Source: Streptomyces sp. NP-1717 (GTDB lineage Bacteria; Actinomycetota; Actinomycetes; Streptomycetales; Streptomycetaceae). From it: DNA of 55,483 nucleotides. The notes beneath the pieces are model-generated. The model did no database searches and was not told the DNA's origin. It saw only the letters and a list, made by a program, of their open reading frames with translations. This document shows, piece after piece, positions 44,806 to 55,483 of this stretch. Where the stretch lies: the NCBI RefSeq assembly GCF_022695985.1, contig NZ_JAAPBF010000028.1:1-55483 (forward strand). The letters run 5' to 3'. Made by a program: the position numbers and the translations under genes. How positions within the stretch are numbered: position 1 is the stretch's first letter; each line of letters starts with the position of its first letter.

Positions 44806-45786
44806 TCACGCCTTCACCAGCCCCGGCACCTGCCCGCCGAGCGCCAGGTAGACGTCCTCCAGGCTCGGCGTGGCCAGCGTGAAGTCGTCCAGTGCGGCGA
44901 AGGCCGCTCCGCCCGTCACCGCCGCGACGGCCGCGCGCGCCTCGTCGGGGGCCAGCCGCAGTACCCACCGGCGGCCCGACTCCTGCGCGGATCCGCGCAG
45001 CGCGGCGACCTCCGGGACGTCGAGCGGGGCGCGTTCGCGCCAGACGAGTTCCAGCCGGACTTCGCCGGCGACCTGCTCCTTCAGGCCGGACGGGGTGTCG
45101 CAGGCGATGACCTTGCCCCGGTCCAGCACGGCGACCCGGTCGAGGACCGTCTCAGCCTCGATGACGTTGTGGGTGACGAGCAGCACCGTCGTCCCGCGGT
45201 CGGCCCGGCGCCGGTCCACCGCCGCCCAGACGGCGCGCCTGGCGACCGGGTCCATGCCGGTGGTGGGCTCGTCCAGGACGAGTACGGGCCGCTCCCCCAC
45301 CAGCGTGGCCGCGAAGCAGGCCATCCGCCGCTGGCCGCCGGAGAGCTTCTTCAGAGGACGGCCGGCGAGCTCCGCGAGACCGAGTTCGTCGAGGACGGCG
45401 TCGCGCTCCGCGCGCGCCTCGCGCAGGCCGAGCCCGCGCAGCCGGCCCGTGGTCTCGGCGGCGAGGCCGACCGTCAACTCGTCGAGCGCGGTGGACTCCT
45501 GGCCCAGATAGCCGATGAGCCGGGAGGCGCGCTCGGGGTGCCGGACCAGATCGTGTCCGAGGACGTCGACGCTGCCGGAGTCGGGCCGCATCAGTCCGGT
45601 GAGCTGGCGTACGAGAGTGGACTTGCCCGCACCGTTGGGCCCGAGCAGGCCGAAGATCTCACCGCGCCGGACGTCCAGGGAGATGCCGTCGGTGGCACGC
45701 ACCTCGGGTGTGGCCGGGGCTCCACGCCTGCCGCGCGCGGCGGGGTACGTCTTGACCAGTTCCCGCACCGCGCACACCGTACTCAC
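44806..45786 (-). CDS. ABC transporter ATP-binding protein (DrrA-type exporter)
   Basis: 326 residues. Walker A GPNGAGKST, signature LSGGQRRM, Walker B VLVLDEPTTGMDP and the switch His in LLVTHNV are all intact. The extended C-terminal region (about residues 230-326) is typical of DrrA-type exporters of drugs or lipids. Starts MSTVCAVRELVKTYP. On the same strand as, and upstream of, the permease at 43.2 kb, with which it presumably works. Substrate unknown. Confidence 0.92.
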   Translation of the reverse strand: MSTVCAVRELVKTYPAARGRRGAPATPEVRATDGISLDVRRGEIFGLLGPNGAGKSTLVRQLTGLMRPDSGSVDVLGHDLVRHPERASRLIGYLGQESTALDELTVGLAAETTGRLRGLGLREARAERDAVLDELGLAELAGRPLKKLSGGQRRMACFAATLVGERPVLVLDEPTTGMDPVARRAVWAAVDRRRADRGTTVLLVTHNVIEAETVLDRVAVLDRGKVIACDTPSGLKEQVAGEVRLELVWRERAPLDVPEVAALRGSAQESGRRWVLRLAPDEARAAVAAVTGGAAFAALDDFTLATPSLEDVYLALGGQVPGLVKA

Positions 45787-45885
45787 AAGCGACGAGCCTA
45801 CGGGGTCGGCCCGCCCGGAACCCTCCGGGGGCCCAGGACAGCCCCAGGGGCCACGACCGTCACCGGTCGCGGCACGGCTCCGCCA

Positions 45886-45905
45886 GGGCCGGCCAGGACC
45901 GGCCC
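45886..45905 (-). terminator. Possible terminator after the NYN gene
   Basis: GGGCCGG (45886-45892) and CCGGCCC (45899-45905) pair around CCAGGA, 23 bases after the NYN gene stop on the minus strand. Short stem, no T run. The rest of the 141-base gap has only G/C-rich sequence. Confidence 0.45.
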
Positions 45906-45927
45906 AGCCTGGTCCGGCCCGCAGGAC

Positions 45928-47208
45928 CTAATCCGTCGTGGACGGGCGGTCCGCCGCCGCCCGCACGTCGATCTCGCGCCAGAAGCCCGCCCTGATCGCG
46001 TACCGGTCGTGCTCGTCGATCTGGTCGTCCTTGTGCGCCAGCAGTCCGAAGCGGGCCGCGTACCTCAGCACCTCGCCGTCGATCCGGTGCGGGATCCGCG
46101 GATACATCGTCGACAGCTTCTGCACATAGCTCGCCTCGGGCAGCCGCTCCATCCACCGCCGGGCGAAGACCTGGCCGACCTCGAAGGGGTCGCCGCCGAC
46201 CGTCGTGATGTCCTCCTCACGGTCCGCCCAGCGCTGCTCGGCGCTGGTGAGCTGCGCGAGCGTGGGCAGTGACGCCGTCTCCGGCGACTCCCCGAGCTGG
46301 CCGCCGCCCGTACGCTCGACCCAGCCCCGGTCGGAGGACCAGCGCAGCGTCGCGTTCGCCGGCGGGGACGAGGGCGCCGCTTGCGGTCCGGGCGCGCGCA
46401 GGGCGGCCAGATCCTTGGGGGTGGGGACACCCTTGCCGCCGGGCGGCGCGGGATGCGCCACCTCGGGACCGTGCTCGTGCCCCGGCGCGTGCTCGGGGGC
46501 GGGCGGCGCCGTCCCGTTGCGCGCGGACGTGGCCTGTGCCTCGGCCGCCCGCTCGGCGGACGCGGCGAGCGCCGACTCGGGCAGCGGCGCGGAGAGGATG
46601 GCCGCGATCTCGGGCCGGGGCACCGGCGGCGGCGCGCAGACTCCGCCGAAGTCCTTGGCGCGTACGGCCTTGGTGATCCAGGCCCGGTCGAGCACCCGGC
46701 GTTCGTCGGCCTCGGCCACCAGGTCCTCGGACTGGTTGTAGTCGCCGTCCGCCGCCTGCACCGCCCACAGATGCACGGCGACGCCGTGTTCCTTGGCGGA
46801 CATCAGGCCGGGCAGCAGATCGCCGTCACCGGTCACCAGGACCACGTCCGAGCAGGCGCGGTTCCTGGCCAGCTCCGTGAGTTCGGCGTGCATCGCCGCG
46901 TCGACGCCCTTCTGCGCCCAGCGCCCGTCGCTCCGGGTCAGGGCGCCGAGCCGGACGGTGACACGTGACATGACGCGCAGCCGCCGGTGTTCGGGCTGCG
47001 GCACCCGGTCGGGGGCACCGTCGAACCAGTAGATACGGAGCAGCGGCTGCTCCGTGTCGGCCTCGGCGCGTTCCCGGAGACCCTGGATGAGGGCGGCGTG
47101 GTCGACGGTGATGCGTGAGCGGGCCGGTTCTCCGGCGAGGAGGCTCGCGGCGGCGCCCAGCAGATAACCGGCGTCCACCAGGACGACGCAGCGGTCCACG
47201 TGTTCCAC
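45928..47208 (-). CDS. NYN (PIN-like) domain protein, putative ribonuclease
   Basis: 426 residues. The N-terminal NYN domain is clear: CVVLVDAGYLLGAAASLL with the first Asp, LLRIYWFDGAPD, KGVDAAMHAELTELA and VVLVTGDGDLLPGL with further acidic metal ligands. A Pro/Ala-rich linker (about residues 205-300) joins a C-terminal helical region (PFEVGQVFARRWMERLPEASY) that looks like an OST-HTH/LOTUS-like RNA-binding module, which is tentative. Expected to be a Mg-dependent RNase; target unknown. GTG 47208, or GTG 47199 (VDRCVVLVDAG), which has AGAGGG at better spacing. Confidence 0.82.
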   Translation of the reverse strand: MEHVDRCVVLVDAGYLLGAAASLLAGEPARSRITVDHAALIQGLRERAEADTEQPLLRIYWFDGAPDRVPQPEHRRLRVMSRVTVRLGALTRSDGRWAQKGVDAAMHAELTELARNRACSDVVLVTGDGDLLPGLMSAKEHGVAVHLWAVQAADGDYNQSEDLVAEADERRVLDRAWITKAVRAKDFGGVCAPPPVPRPEIAAILSAPLPESALAASAERAAEAQATSARNGTAPPAPEHAPGHEHGPEVAHPAPPGGKGVPTPKDLAALRAPGPQAAPSSPPANATLRWSSDRGWVERTGGGQLGESPETASLPTLAQLTSAEQRWADREEDITTVGGDPFEVGQVFARRWMERLPEASYVQKLSTMYPRIPHRIDGEVLRYAARFGLLAHKDDQIDEHDRYAIRAGFWREIDVRAAADRPSTTD

Positions 47209-47444
47209 CCTCTTTCGGGAACGTCGGGATCGGAAGTCATGACGGGTTTCCTTCGAGTCTGCCCGACCGCAACAGGCTTAACGGCCGGAACTGGATCATC
47301 GGCGTGGCGTACCCCTCAGGGCTACCCCCAGGAAGGGCGTAACTATGGTCCGTTACACACAGCGATGATCCAAAATGCGGTGAGTCACGGCATATGTGAA
47401 TCTGGTCGCGGCCCTGGCCCCAACATCCTTCAGGAGGCAGCACC
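47209..47444. promoter_or_regulatory. Divergent intergenic region with a GTAAC/GTTAC inverted repeat
   Basis: 236 bases between the NYN gene (minus) and the 58-residue protein gene (plus). Less G/C-rich than its surroundings. GTAAC (47339-47343) and GTTAC (47352-47356) are inverted around TATGGTCC. It probably holds both promoters; I cannot place the boxes with confidence. Confidence 0.35.
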
Positions 47445-47621
47445 ATGGCCAAGAACAAGAACCGTGACCGCGGCAAGCAGCAGGACCGTTCGGGCGCCGA
47501 GCACCGCCCGGAGCACTCCTCGTCCTCCTCCACGGACGCCAAGGCCGAGCAGATACAGGAGCGGGTCACGCCGTCGGACGTCCCTCACAAGGGGCGTGAG
47601 AAGCGTTTCGGCCACAACTGA
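47445..47621 (+). CDS. 58-residue hydrophilic protein
   Basis: MAKNKNRDRGKQQDRSGAEH starts a highly charged protein without hydrophobic residues to form a core; a five-serine run lies mid-way and it ends GREKRFGHN. AGGAGG sits 7 bases before the ATG and G/C third positions dominate, so it is translated. It is likely intrinsically disordered, of the kind abundant in Streptomyces, and may bind nucleic acid; function unknown. Monocistronic, with its own terminator, converging on dnaE. Confidence 0.75.
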   Translation: MAKNKNRDRGKQQDRSGAEHRPEHSSSSSTDAKAEQIQERVTPSDVPHKGREKRFGHN

Positions 47622-47642
47622 CGCGGCCGGCCGCACATGACG

Positions 47643-47678
47643 AGAGGGGCACGCCCGGTCTCCCGGGTGTGCCCCTCT
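47643..47678. terminator. Bidirectional terminator between the 58-aa gene and dnaE
   Basis: 16-bp stem with one G-T wobble (47643-47658 with 47663-47678, loop TCTC), reaching AGAGGGGC/GCCCCTCT at the base. It lies 21 bases after one stop and 40 before the other. Confidence 0.88.
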
Positions 47679-47718
47679 GGTCTGTGCCGATCCGTTGGTC
47701 CGTGCCGGTGCCCGCCGG

Positions 47719-51264
<3,546 letters not shown>

Positions 51265-51536
51265 GGCTGAGGCCTCCAGCGAAACGAGCGGACGAGCGAG
51301 GGGTGCCCTGGGGGGGACAGCGTCGAAGTCTACGACCGCCCACCGACAATCGGAGCGAGGTCCGGAGGTGTCCCGGCCACCCCGGTCCGGGGTGTACGAA
51401 CCTGCCGGTCGACGAGCGCGGGACGGGCACGCACCGGTACGTTCGTGCGTTGCGAGTACTGACGGCGCCGTCGGCCCCCGGTGGGTGGCGTGTCAGTCCG
51501 TCCGCCCTTTCCGTCATGCCCCAGGAGGCACCACCC

Positions 51537-52871
51537 ATGTCGGTCCCGCGCCCGGTCGAAGCCGCTGACCAGCAGCGAGGGGAGGAGATCCTCGCCGTGT
51601 TCGGCACCGCCTTCGGCGAGTTGCTCGCCGCCGACCCGGCGGCCTTCCAGGTCAAATTCCGCAAGATGGCCGCCTCCGCCTTCGCCTTCTACCGAGGCAC
51701 CGCCTGCCTGTTCTACAGCGACCTGGAGCGGGAGCAGCACGGCGGGCCGTATCTGGACGAGCGCACCGGCCGGGTCTGGATCCACGGTGATCTCCACGCC
51801 GAGAACTTCGGCACGTACATGGACGCGAACGGCCGGCTGATCTTCAACGTCAACGACTTCGACGAGGCCTATGTAGGACCCTTCACCTGGGACCTCAAGC
51901 GCCTCGCCGCCTCGCTGGCGCTGATCGGCTACACGAAGGCCCTCAGCGACGAGCAGATCAGCGAGCTGGTCCGGATCTACGCCGCCGCCTACCGTGAGCG
52001 GATCCACGCGCTGGCCACGGGCGCCAAGAACGACGAGGTGCCGCCGTTCACGCTGGACACGGCCGACGGCCCGCTCCTGGACGCGCTGCGCGACGCCCGC
52101 TCGCTGACCCGCTTCGCGCTGCTCGACTCGATGACCGAGATCCGTGAGTTCGAGCGCCGCTTCGCGCCCGGCGGCGGTTCGATCGAGCTGGACGCGGCGA
52201 CCCGCTACAAGGTCCTCGCGGCCTTCGACGGCTATCTGGAGACCCTGCCGGAGTCCAGCCTGACCCGGCCCGACTCCTACCGGGTGAAGGACGTGGTGGG
52301 GCGGCGCGGCATCGGCATCGGTTCGGCCGGCCTGCCCTCGTACAACATCCTGCTGGAGGGCAACAGCGACGCCCTGGAGAACGACGTCGTGATCTATCTC
52401 AAGCAGGCGCAGACCCCCGCCGTCTCCCGGCACATCACAGACGAGCGGGTGCGCGGCTACTTCCAGCACGAGGGCCACCGCACGGTCATCTCGCAGCGCG
52501 CGCTCCAGGCGCACGCCGACCCGTGGCTCGGCTGGACCGAGCTGGACGGCGCGGGCCAGCTGGTCGCCGAGGTCTCCCCGTACGCGGTGGACCTCGACTG
52601 GTCGGACCTCGACGACCCGGCCGAGATCGCCGCGGTCGTCGCCGACCTCGGCCGGGCGACGGCCACGATGCACGGCGCGGCGGACGACGAGAGCGGGCAC
52701 TCGCTGGTGCCCTTCTCCACGGAGCGGGCCATCGACGCGGCGATCGCCACCGACGAGGAGGGCTTCCCCGAGCTGCTGGTGGAGTTCGCCCACAGCTACG
52801 GGGCGCGGGCCCGCGCGGACCACCAGATCTTCGTGGACCTCTTCCGCAACGGCCGGCTCGGCGGCAACTGA
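51537..52871 (+). CDS. DUF2252 family protein
   Basis: 444 residues. Kinase-like fold family of unknown function. IHGDLHAENFGTYMDANGRLIFNVNDFDEAY contains the HGDxHxxN and N-D-FDE motifs shared with aminoglycoside phosphotransferase-like enzymes, with WDLKRLAASL after it. KFRKMAASAFAFYRGT near the N-terminus is also typical. No membrane segment. ATG 51537 has AGGAGG 9 bases before; an ATG at 51516 is an alternative. Divergent from dnaE; the 272-base gap contains a small CACCCCG/CGGGGTG hairpin and nothing else I can name. Confidence 0.87.
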   Translation: MSVPRPVEAADQQRGEEILAVFGTAFGELLAADPAAFQVKFRKMAASAFAFYRGTACLFYSDLEREQHGGPYLDERTGRVWIHGDLHAENFGTYMDANGRLIFNVNDFDEAYVGPFTWDLKRLAASLALIGYTKALSDEQISELVRIYAAAYRERIHALATGAKNDEVPPFTLDTADGPLLDALRDARSLTRFALLDSMTEIREFERRFAPGGGSIELDAATRYKVLAAFDGYLETLPESSLTRPDSYRVKDVVGRRGIGIGSAGLPSYNILLEGNSDALENDVVIYLKQAQTPAVSRHITDERVRGYFQHEGHRTVISQRALQAHADPWLGWTELDGAGQLVAEVSPYAVDLDWSDLDDPAEIAAVVADLGRATATMHGAADDESGHSLVPFSTERAIDAAIATDEEGFPELLVEFAHSYGARARADHQIFVDLFRNGRLGGN

Positions 52872-52970
52872 CCTCGCCCGATCCGGCCCCCGCCGGACCG
52901 GCTTGATCCGACCCCCGGCCACGGGGACCTTAAGGACCCCTTACAGGCTCCCGTGGCACACTCGGCGACG

Positions 52971-53663
52971 ATGGACATATCAGCGGCACGGCTCAGGGCG
53001 CTGCGGGCGGCATTGTTCACGGCACTGGCCGTGACGCTGTCCGCCGGTTCCCATGTGCTCCTGTCGCAGGCCCCGCTGCCGCTGTCCGTCGTCGCCGTCC
53101 TGTGCGCCGTCGTGTTCCCCGTCTCCTACGCCCTCGCGGGCCGCGAGCGGGGCTTCTGGCGCATAGCGGCCCTGCTCGTCCCGCTCGAACTGGCCGCGGA
53201 CACGATCTTCACCACCGGCCAGACCGTGTGTTACGGCCCCGCGGGCGGGCCCGTCGCGGGCTCGCTGCGCTCCGTCGGCTTCGACGTCCTGTGCGGCGGC
53301 AGCTTCGGCTCCCCGCTGCCCGGTGTCTCCTCGGTCGCCCCGCCCGAGAGCGCGGCGGCCACCCTGCTCGGCTCCCCCGACCCGGCGCTCCCGTGGCTGC
53401 TTCTCGCCACGCATGTCGCGATCGGTCTGCTCGCCGCGCTCTGGCTGCGCCGGGGCGAGGCCGCGCTGGCGCGCGTGGTGGGCGCGGTCGCCGGATTCGC
53501 CTTCCGGCGGTTGCTCGTCGCGGTCGCCGTGGCCGGCACGGTCCGCCGTACCGTACGGCGCCTCCCGCGCCCCACCGGCCTCCCGCGCGCCTCCCGTACA
53601 CGCCTGTTCACACACTCCGTCGGACGACGGGGACCACCGCGCTCGGCCCTTCTCCCGGCCTGA
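52971..53663 (+). CDS. Integral membrane protein, unknown function
   Basis: About 230 residues. Hydrophobic helices at LFTALAVTLSAGSHVLLS, LSVVAVLCAVVFPVSYALA, RIAALLVPLELAADTIF and WLLLATHVAIGLLAALWLRR; a loop with two cysteines (TVCYGPAG, DVLCGGSFG) and a basic cytoplasmic C-terminus. I do not recognise the family. The two loop cysteines and the downstream DsbA-like gene suggest a redox link, which is speculation. ATG 52971 is preferred over the GTG at 52953; neither has a strong ribosome site. Confidence 0.68.
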   Translation: MDISAARLRALRAALFTALAVTLSAGSHVLLSQAPLPLSVVAVLCAVVFPVSYALAGRERGFWRIAALLVPLELAADTIFTTGQTVCYGPAGGPVAGSLRSVGFDVLCGGSFGSPLPGVSSVAPPESAAATLLGSPDPALPWLLLATHVAIGLLAALWLRRGEAALARVVGAVAGFAFRRLLVAVAVAGTVRRTVRRLPRPTGLPRASRTRLFTHSVGRRGPPRSALLPA

Positions 53664-53768
53664 GTACGACGTCGGCGGCCGCTTCCGGCCGCCTTCGGTC
53701 CCCCGCGCGGCGGCGCGCTCGCATCCGCGCCCGCGCGTCCCGTTCGACCCCACACGGAGTGACCCACC

Positions 53769-54584
53769 ATGAGCGCACGCAACAGCAACGCCAACAAGGC
53801 CGCCGCCCGCGAGCGGCTGCGCGAGGAGCGCGAGCGGCAGGCGAAGAAGGACCGGGCCCGCCGCCAGGTCGTCGTCGCCGGATCCACCGTCGCGATCCTC
53901 GCGATCGCCGGCGGTGTCGGCTTCGCCGTCGTCCAGGCGAACAAGCCCTCGCACTGGGAGGCGGCCAAGGACGTGAAGTCCGTCACCGCCCCGAAGAACA
54001 CCTCGGGCGCGAACGGCACGACCGTCGTGATCGGCAAGCCCGAGGCGAAGAAGACCCTGGAGCTGTACGAGGACTCCCGCTGCCCGATCTGCGCGACCTT
54101 CGAGCAGAAGGTCGGCGCCACGATCCAGCAGGACGTCGACGCGGGCAAGTACAAGATCAAGTACATCGGCGCCACGTTCATCGACAACTCGGACAACGGC
54201 GAGGGCTCGAAGAACGCGCTGTCCGCGCTGGGCGCCGCGCTCGACGTGAGCCCCGAGGCGTTCACGGAGTACAAGACCGCGCTCTACTCGGCGCAGCACC
54301 ACCCGAGCGAGAGCGACGACAAGTTCGCCGACGACGGCGCCCTGCTCAAGATCGCCGACTCGGTGGACGCACTCAAGGGGAACGCCGAGTTCAAGAAGAA
54401 CGTCGAGAACGGCACGTTCGACGCCTGGGCGATGAAGATGTCCGCCACGTTCGACAACAGCAGTGTGCAGGGCACCCCGACGCTCCGGATGGACGGGAAG
54501 ACGGTCACGGCGGAGGGCAGCGACAACGCCCCGCAGACGGTGCCGGAGTTCGAGGCGGCGATCGCCAAGGCGCTCGCGGGGTGA
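53769..54584 (+). CDS. Membrane-anchored DsbA/thioredoxin-fold protein
   Basis: 271 residues, same plan as the protein at 15.6-16.4 kb: a basic N-terminus (SARNSNANKAAARERLREER), a membrane helix (VVVAGSTVAILAIAGGVGFAVV), then a DsbA-like domain with EDSRCPICATFEQ (CPIC active site) and SVQGTPTLRMDG (cis-proline). Likely an extracytoplasmic thiol oxidant or isomerase, possibly for secreted or envelope proteins. ATG 53769 with GGAG 10 bases upstream. The kinase gene follows after 77 bases. Confidence 0.88.
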   Translation: MSARNSNANKAAARERLREERERQAKKDRARRQVVVAGSTVAILAIAGGVGFAVVQANKPSHWEAAKDVKSVTAPKNTSGANGTTVVIGKPEAKKTLELYEDSRCPICATFEQKVGATIQQDVDAGKYKIKYIGATFIDNSDNGEGSKNALSALGAALDVSPEAFTEYKTALYSAQHHPSESDDKFADDGALLKIADSVDALKGNAEFKKNVENGTFDAWAMKMSATFDNSSVQGTPTLRMDGKTVTAEGSDNAPQTVPEFEAAIAKALAG

Positions 54585-54620
54585 CGCCACGGGGTCACCG
54601 CGGGGCAACCGGGAGGTAAC

Positions 54621-54654
54621 AGCGTACGGGCCGGCCCGTGTCGGCCCGTACGCT
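54621..54654. promoter_or_regulatory. Perfect 13-bp inverted repeat ahead of the kinase gene
   Basis: AGCGTACGGGCCG (54621-54633) and CGGCCCGTACGCT (54642-54654) with an 8-base spacer. The second arm ends 7 bases before the kinase ATG, where a ribosome site would be expected; no GGAGG is visible there. It could be the terminator of the preceding gene, an operator, or an RNA hairpin that covers the kinase start. Confidence 0.7.
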
Positions 54655-54661
54655 GATCCAT

Positions 54662-55483
54662 ATGACCGGGGGCACGGAGAACAGGATCATCGACGGGCGT
54701 TTCGAGCTGCTGGAGCGGCTCGGCAGCGGCGGTATGGGCACGGTGTGGCGGGCACGCGACGCCGTGCTCCACCGCGAGGTGGCGCTGAAGGAAGTCAGGT
54801 CCCCGGACGCCGCGACGGCCGCCGCCACACCCCGCACCGGACATGTGCTGCGCGAGCGGGTCCTGCGCGAGGCACGGGCGCTGGCGAGGATCAGCCATCC
54901 GCATGTGGTGACGATCCATCACATCGTCGACGTGGGGCCGCATCCGTGGATCGTCATGGAACTGCTGCCCGGCGACACGCTCCAGGACAGGCTCGCGCGG
55001 GGCGCCCTGACCCCCGTGGAGGCGGCCGGGATCGGCCGCCAGGTGCTGTCCGCGCTGCGGGCCGCCCACGCCGTCGGCATCCAGCACCGCGACGTGAAAC
55101 CGTCCAACGTCATGCTGCGCGCCGACGGCGGCGCGGTCCTCACGGACTTCGGGATCGCCGCCCTGCAGGGCTCGACCTCGCTCACGGCGACCGGCGAACT
55201 GGTCGGCTCGCCCGAGTACTTCGCCCCGGAGCGCATCCGGGGCCACGACGACGACCCGGCGTCCGACCTGTGGTCGCTGGGCGTGATGCTGTACATCTGT
55301 GTGGAGGGCGTCAGCCCGCTGCGCCGCGCCACGACACTGGCGACGCTCGCCGCCGTACTGGACGAACCCCTCCCGCCGCCCGTACGGTCCGGGCCGCTCA
55401 CCTCCGTACTGAACGCGCTGCTGGTACGCGAGCCGGCGGCGCGGCCCGACGCCGCCGACCTGGACCGGATGCTGGCCCAGGTG
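54662..55483 (+). CDS. Serine/threonine protein kinase (Hanks type), partial at window end
   Basis: The first 274 residues are in the window and the frame is still open. All kinase landmarks are present: glycine loop LGSGGMGTVW, Lys in VALKEV, catalytic HRDVKPSN, DFG in LTDFGIA, YFAPER (in place of APE), and DLWSLGVM. Bacterial kinases of this type usually continue into a membrane helix and a sensor region beyond what is visible. A 13-bp inverted repeat lies directly upstream of the ATG. Confidence 0.92.
   Translation, partial: MTGGTENRIIDGRFELLERLGSGGMGTVWRARDAVLHREVALKEVRSPDAATAAATPRTGHVLRERVLREARALARISHPHVVTIHHIVDVGPHPWIVMELLPGDTLQDRLARGALTPVEAAGIGRQVLSALRAAHAVGIQHRDVKPSNVMLRADGGAVLTDFGIAALQGSTSLTATGELVGSPEYFAPERIRGHDDDPASDLWSLGVMLYICVEGVSPLRRATTLATLAAVLDEPLPPPVRSGPLTSVLNALLVREPAARPDAADLDRMLAQV

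Noticed and set aside
52980..54608. 542-codon minus-strand open frame opposite the membrane protein and DsbA-like genes
   Set aside because: Both plus-strand genes have convincing domains, start sites and codon use.

Overview
The window is a chromosomal core segment of a Streptomyces-like actinomycete. The base composition is very G+C rich, third codon positions are almost always G or C, many starts are GTG, and the gene content (LCP proteins, PriA in place of a separate HisA and TrpF, TrpM, HGxxPAAW and TIGR03089/TIGR03085/TIGR02234 families) is typical of that genus. I saw no tRNA, rRNA, CRISPR array, insertion sequence or phage gene.

Region 1 (1-10.3 kb) is an envelope locus: a family 2 glycosyltransferase, three LCP glycopolymer transferases in a row, a TIGR03089 protein, a secreted PGRP-type amidase and a sugar-nucleotide pyrophosphorylase. 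Region 2 (10.2-14.5 kb) begins with two copies of a hairpin repeat, then a tightly overlapping four-gene operon: ADP-ribosylglycohydrolase (no recognisable start codon), ribokinase, CaiB-type CoA transferase and CitE-type lyase. Region 3 (14.5-16.5 kb) holds lgt and an anchored thioredoxin-fold protein.

Region 4 (16.5-23.7 kb) is the tryptophan locus, read leftwards: hisI, trpE, TIGR02234 membrane protein, HGxxPAAW protein, a strong terminator, DUF2752 protein, trpC, trpM, trpB, trpA. trpD, trpG and trpF are absent; TrpF activity is expected from PriA in the his operon. Region 5 (23.7-32.3 kb) is accessory: a TIGR03085 protein, a self-regulated HTH/small protein/MFS efflux operon with an AT-rich probably leaderless promoter, a PucR-type regulator, a large LAL-type LuxR regulator with an altered Walker A motif, and a secreted cutinase-like hydrolase closely resembling Streptomyces PET hydrolases. 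Region 6 (32.3-38.2 kb) is the histidine operon hisD-hisC-hisB-(55-aa membrane protein)-hisH-priA-ridA-hisF, nearly every junction overlapping.

Region 7 (38.4-47.6 kb) has a beta-helix-like membrane protein, a hypothetical protein, a Lon-N domain protein, a YbaK deacylase, a membrane protein, an ABC exporter pair split by 0.74 kb of unexplained repeat DNA, an NYN-domain protein and a 58-residue hydrophilic protein. Region 8 (47.6-55.5 kb) has dnaE, a DUF2252 protein, a membrane protein, a second DsbA-like protein and the start of a Ser/Thr kinase cut by the window edge.

The best candidates for something undescribed are the in-frame repeat block at 44.15-44.8 kb between the two ABC transporter genes, the ADP-ribosylglycohydrolase/ribokinase/CoA-transferase/lyase operon with its repeat-eroded 5' end, and the small unstudied proteins embedded in the trp and his operons.
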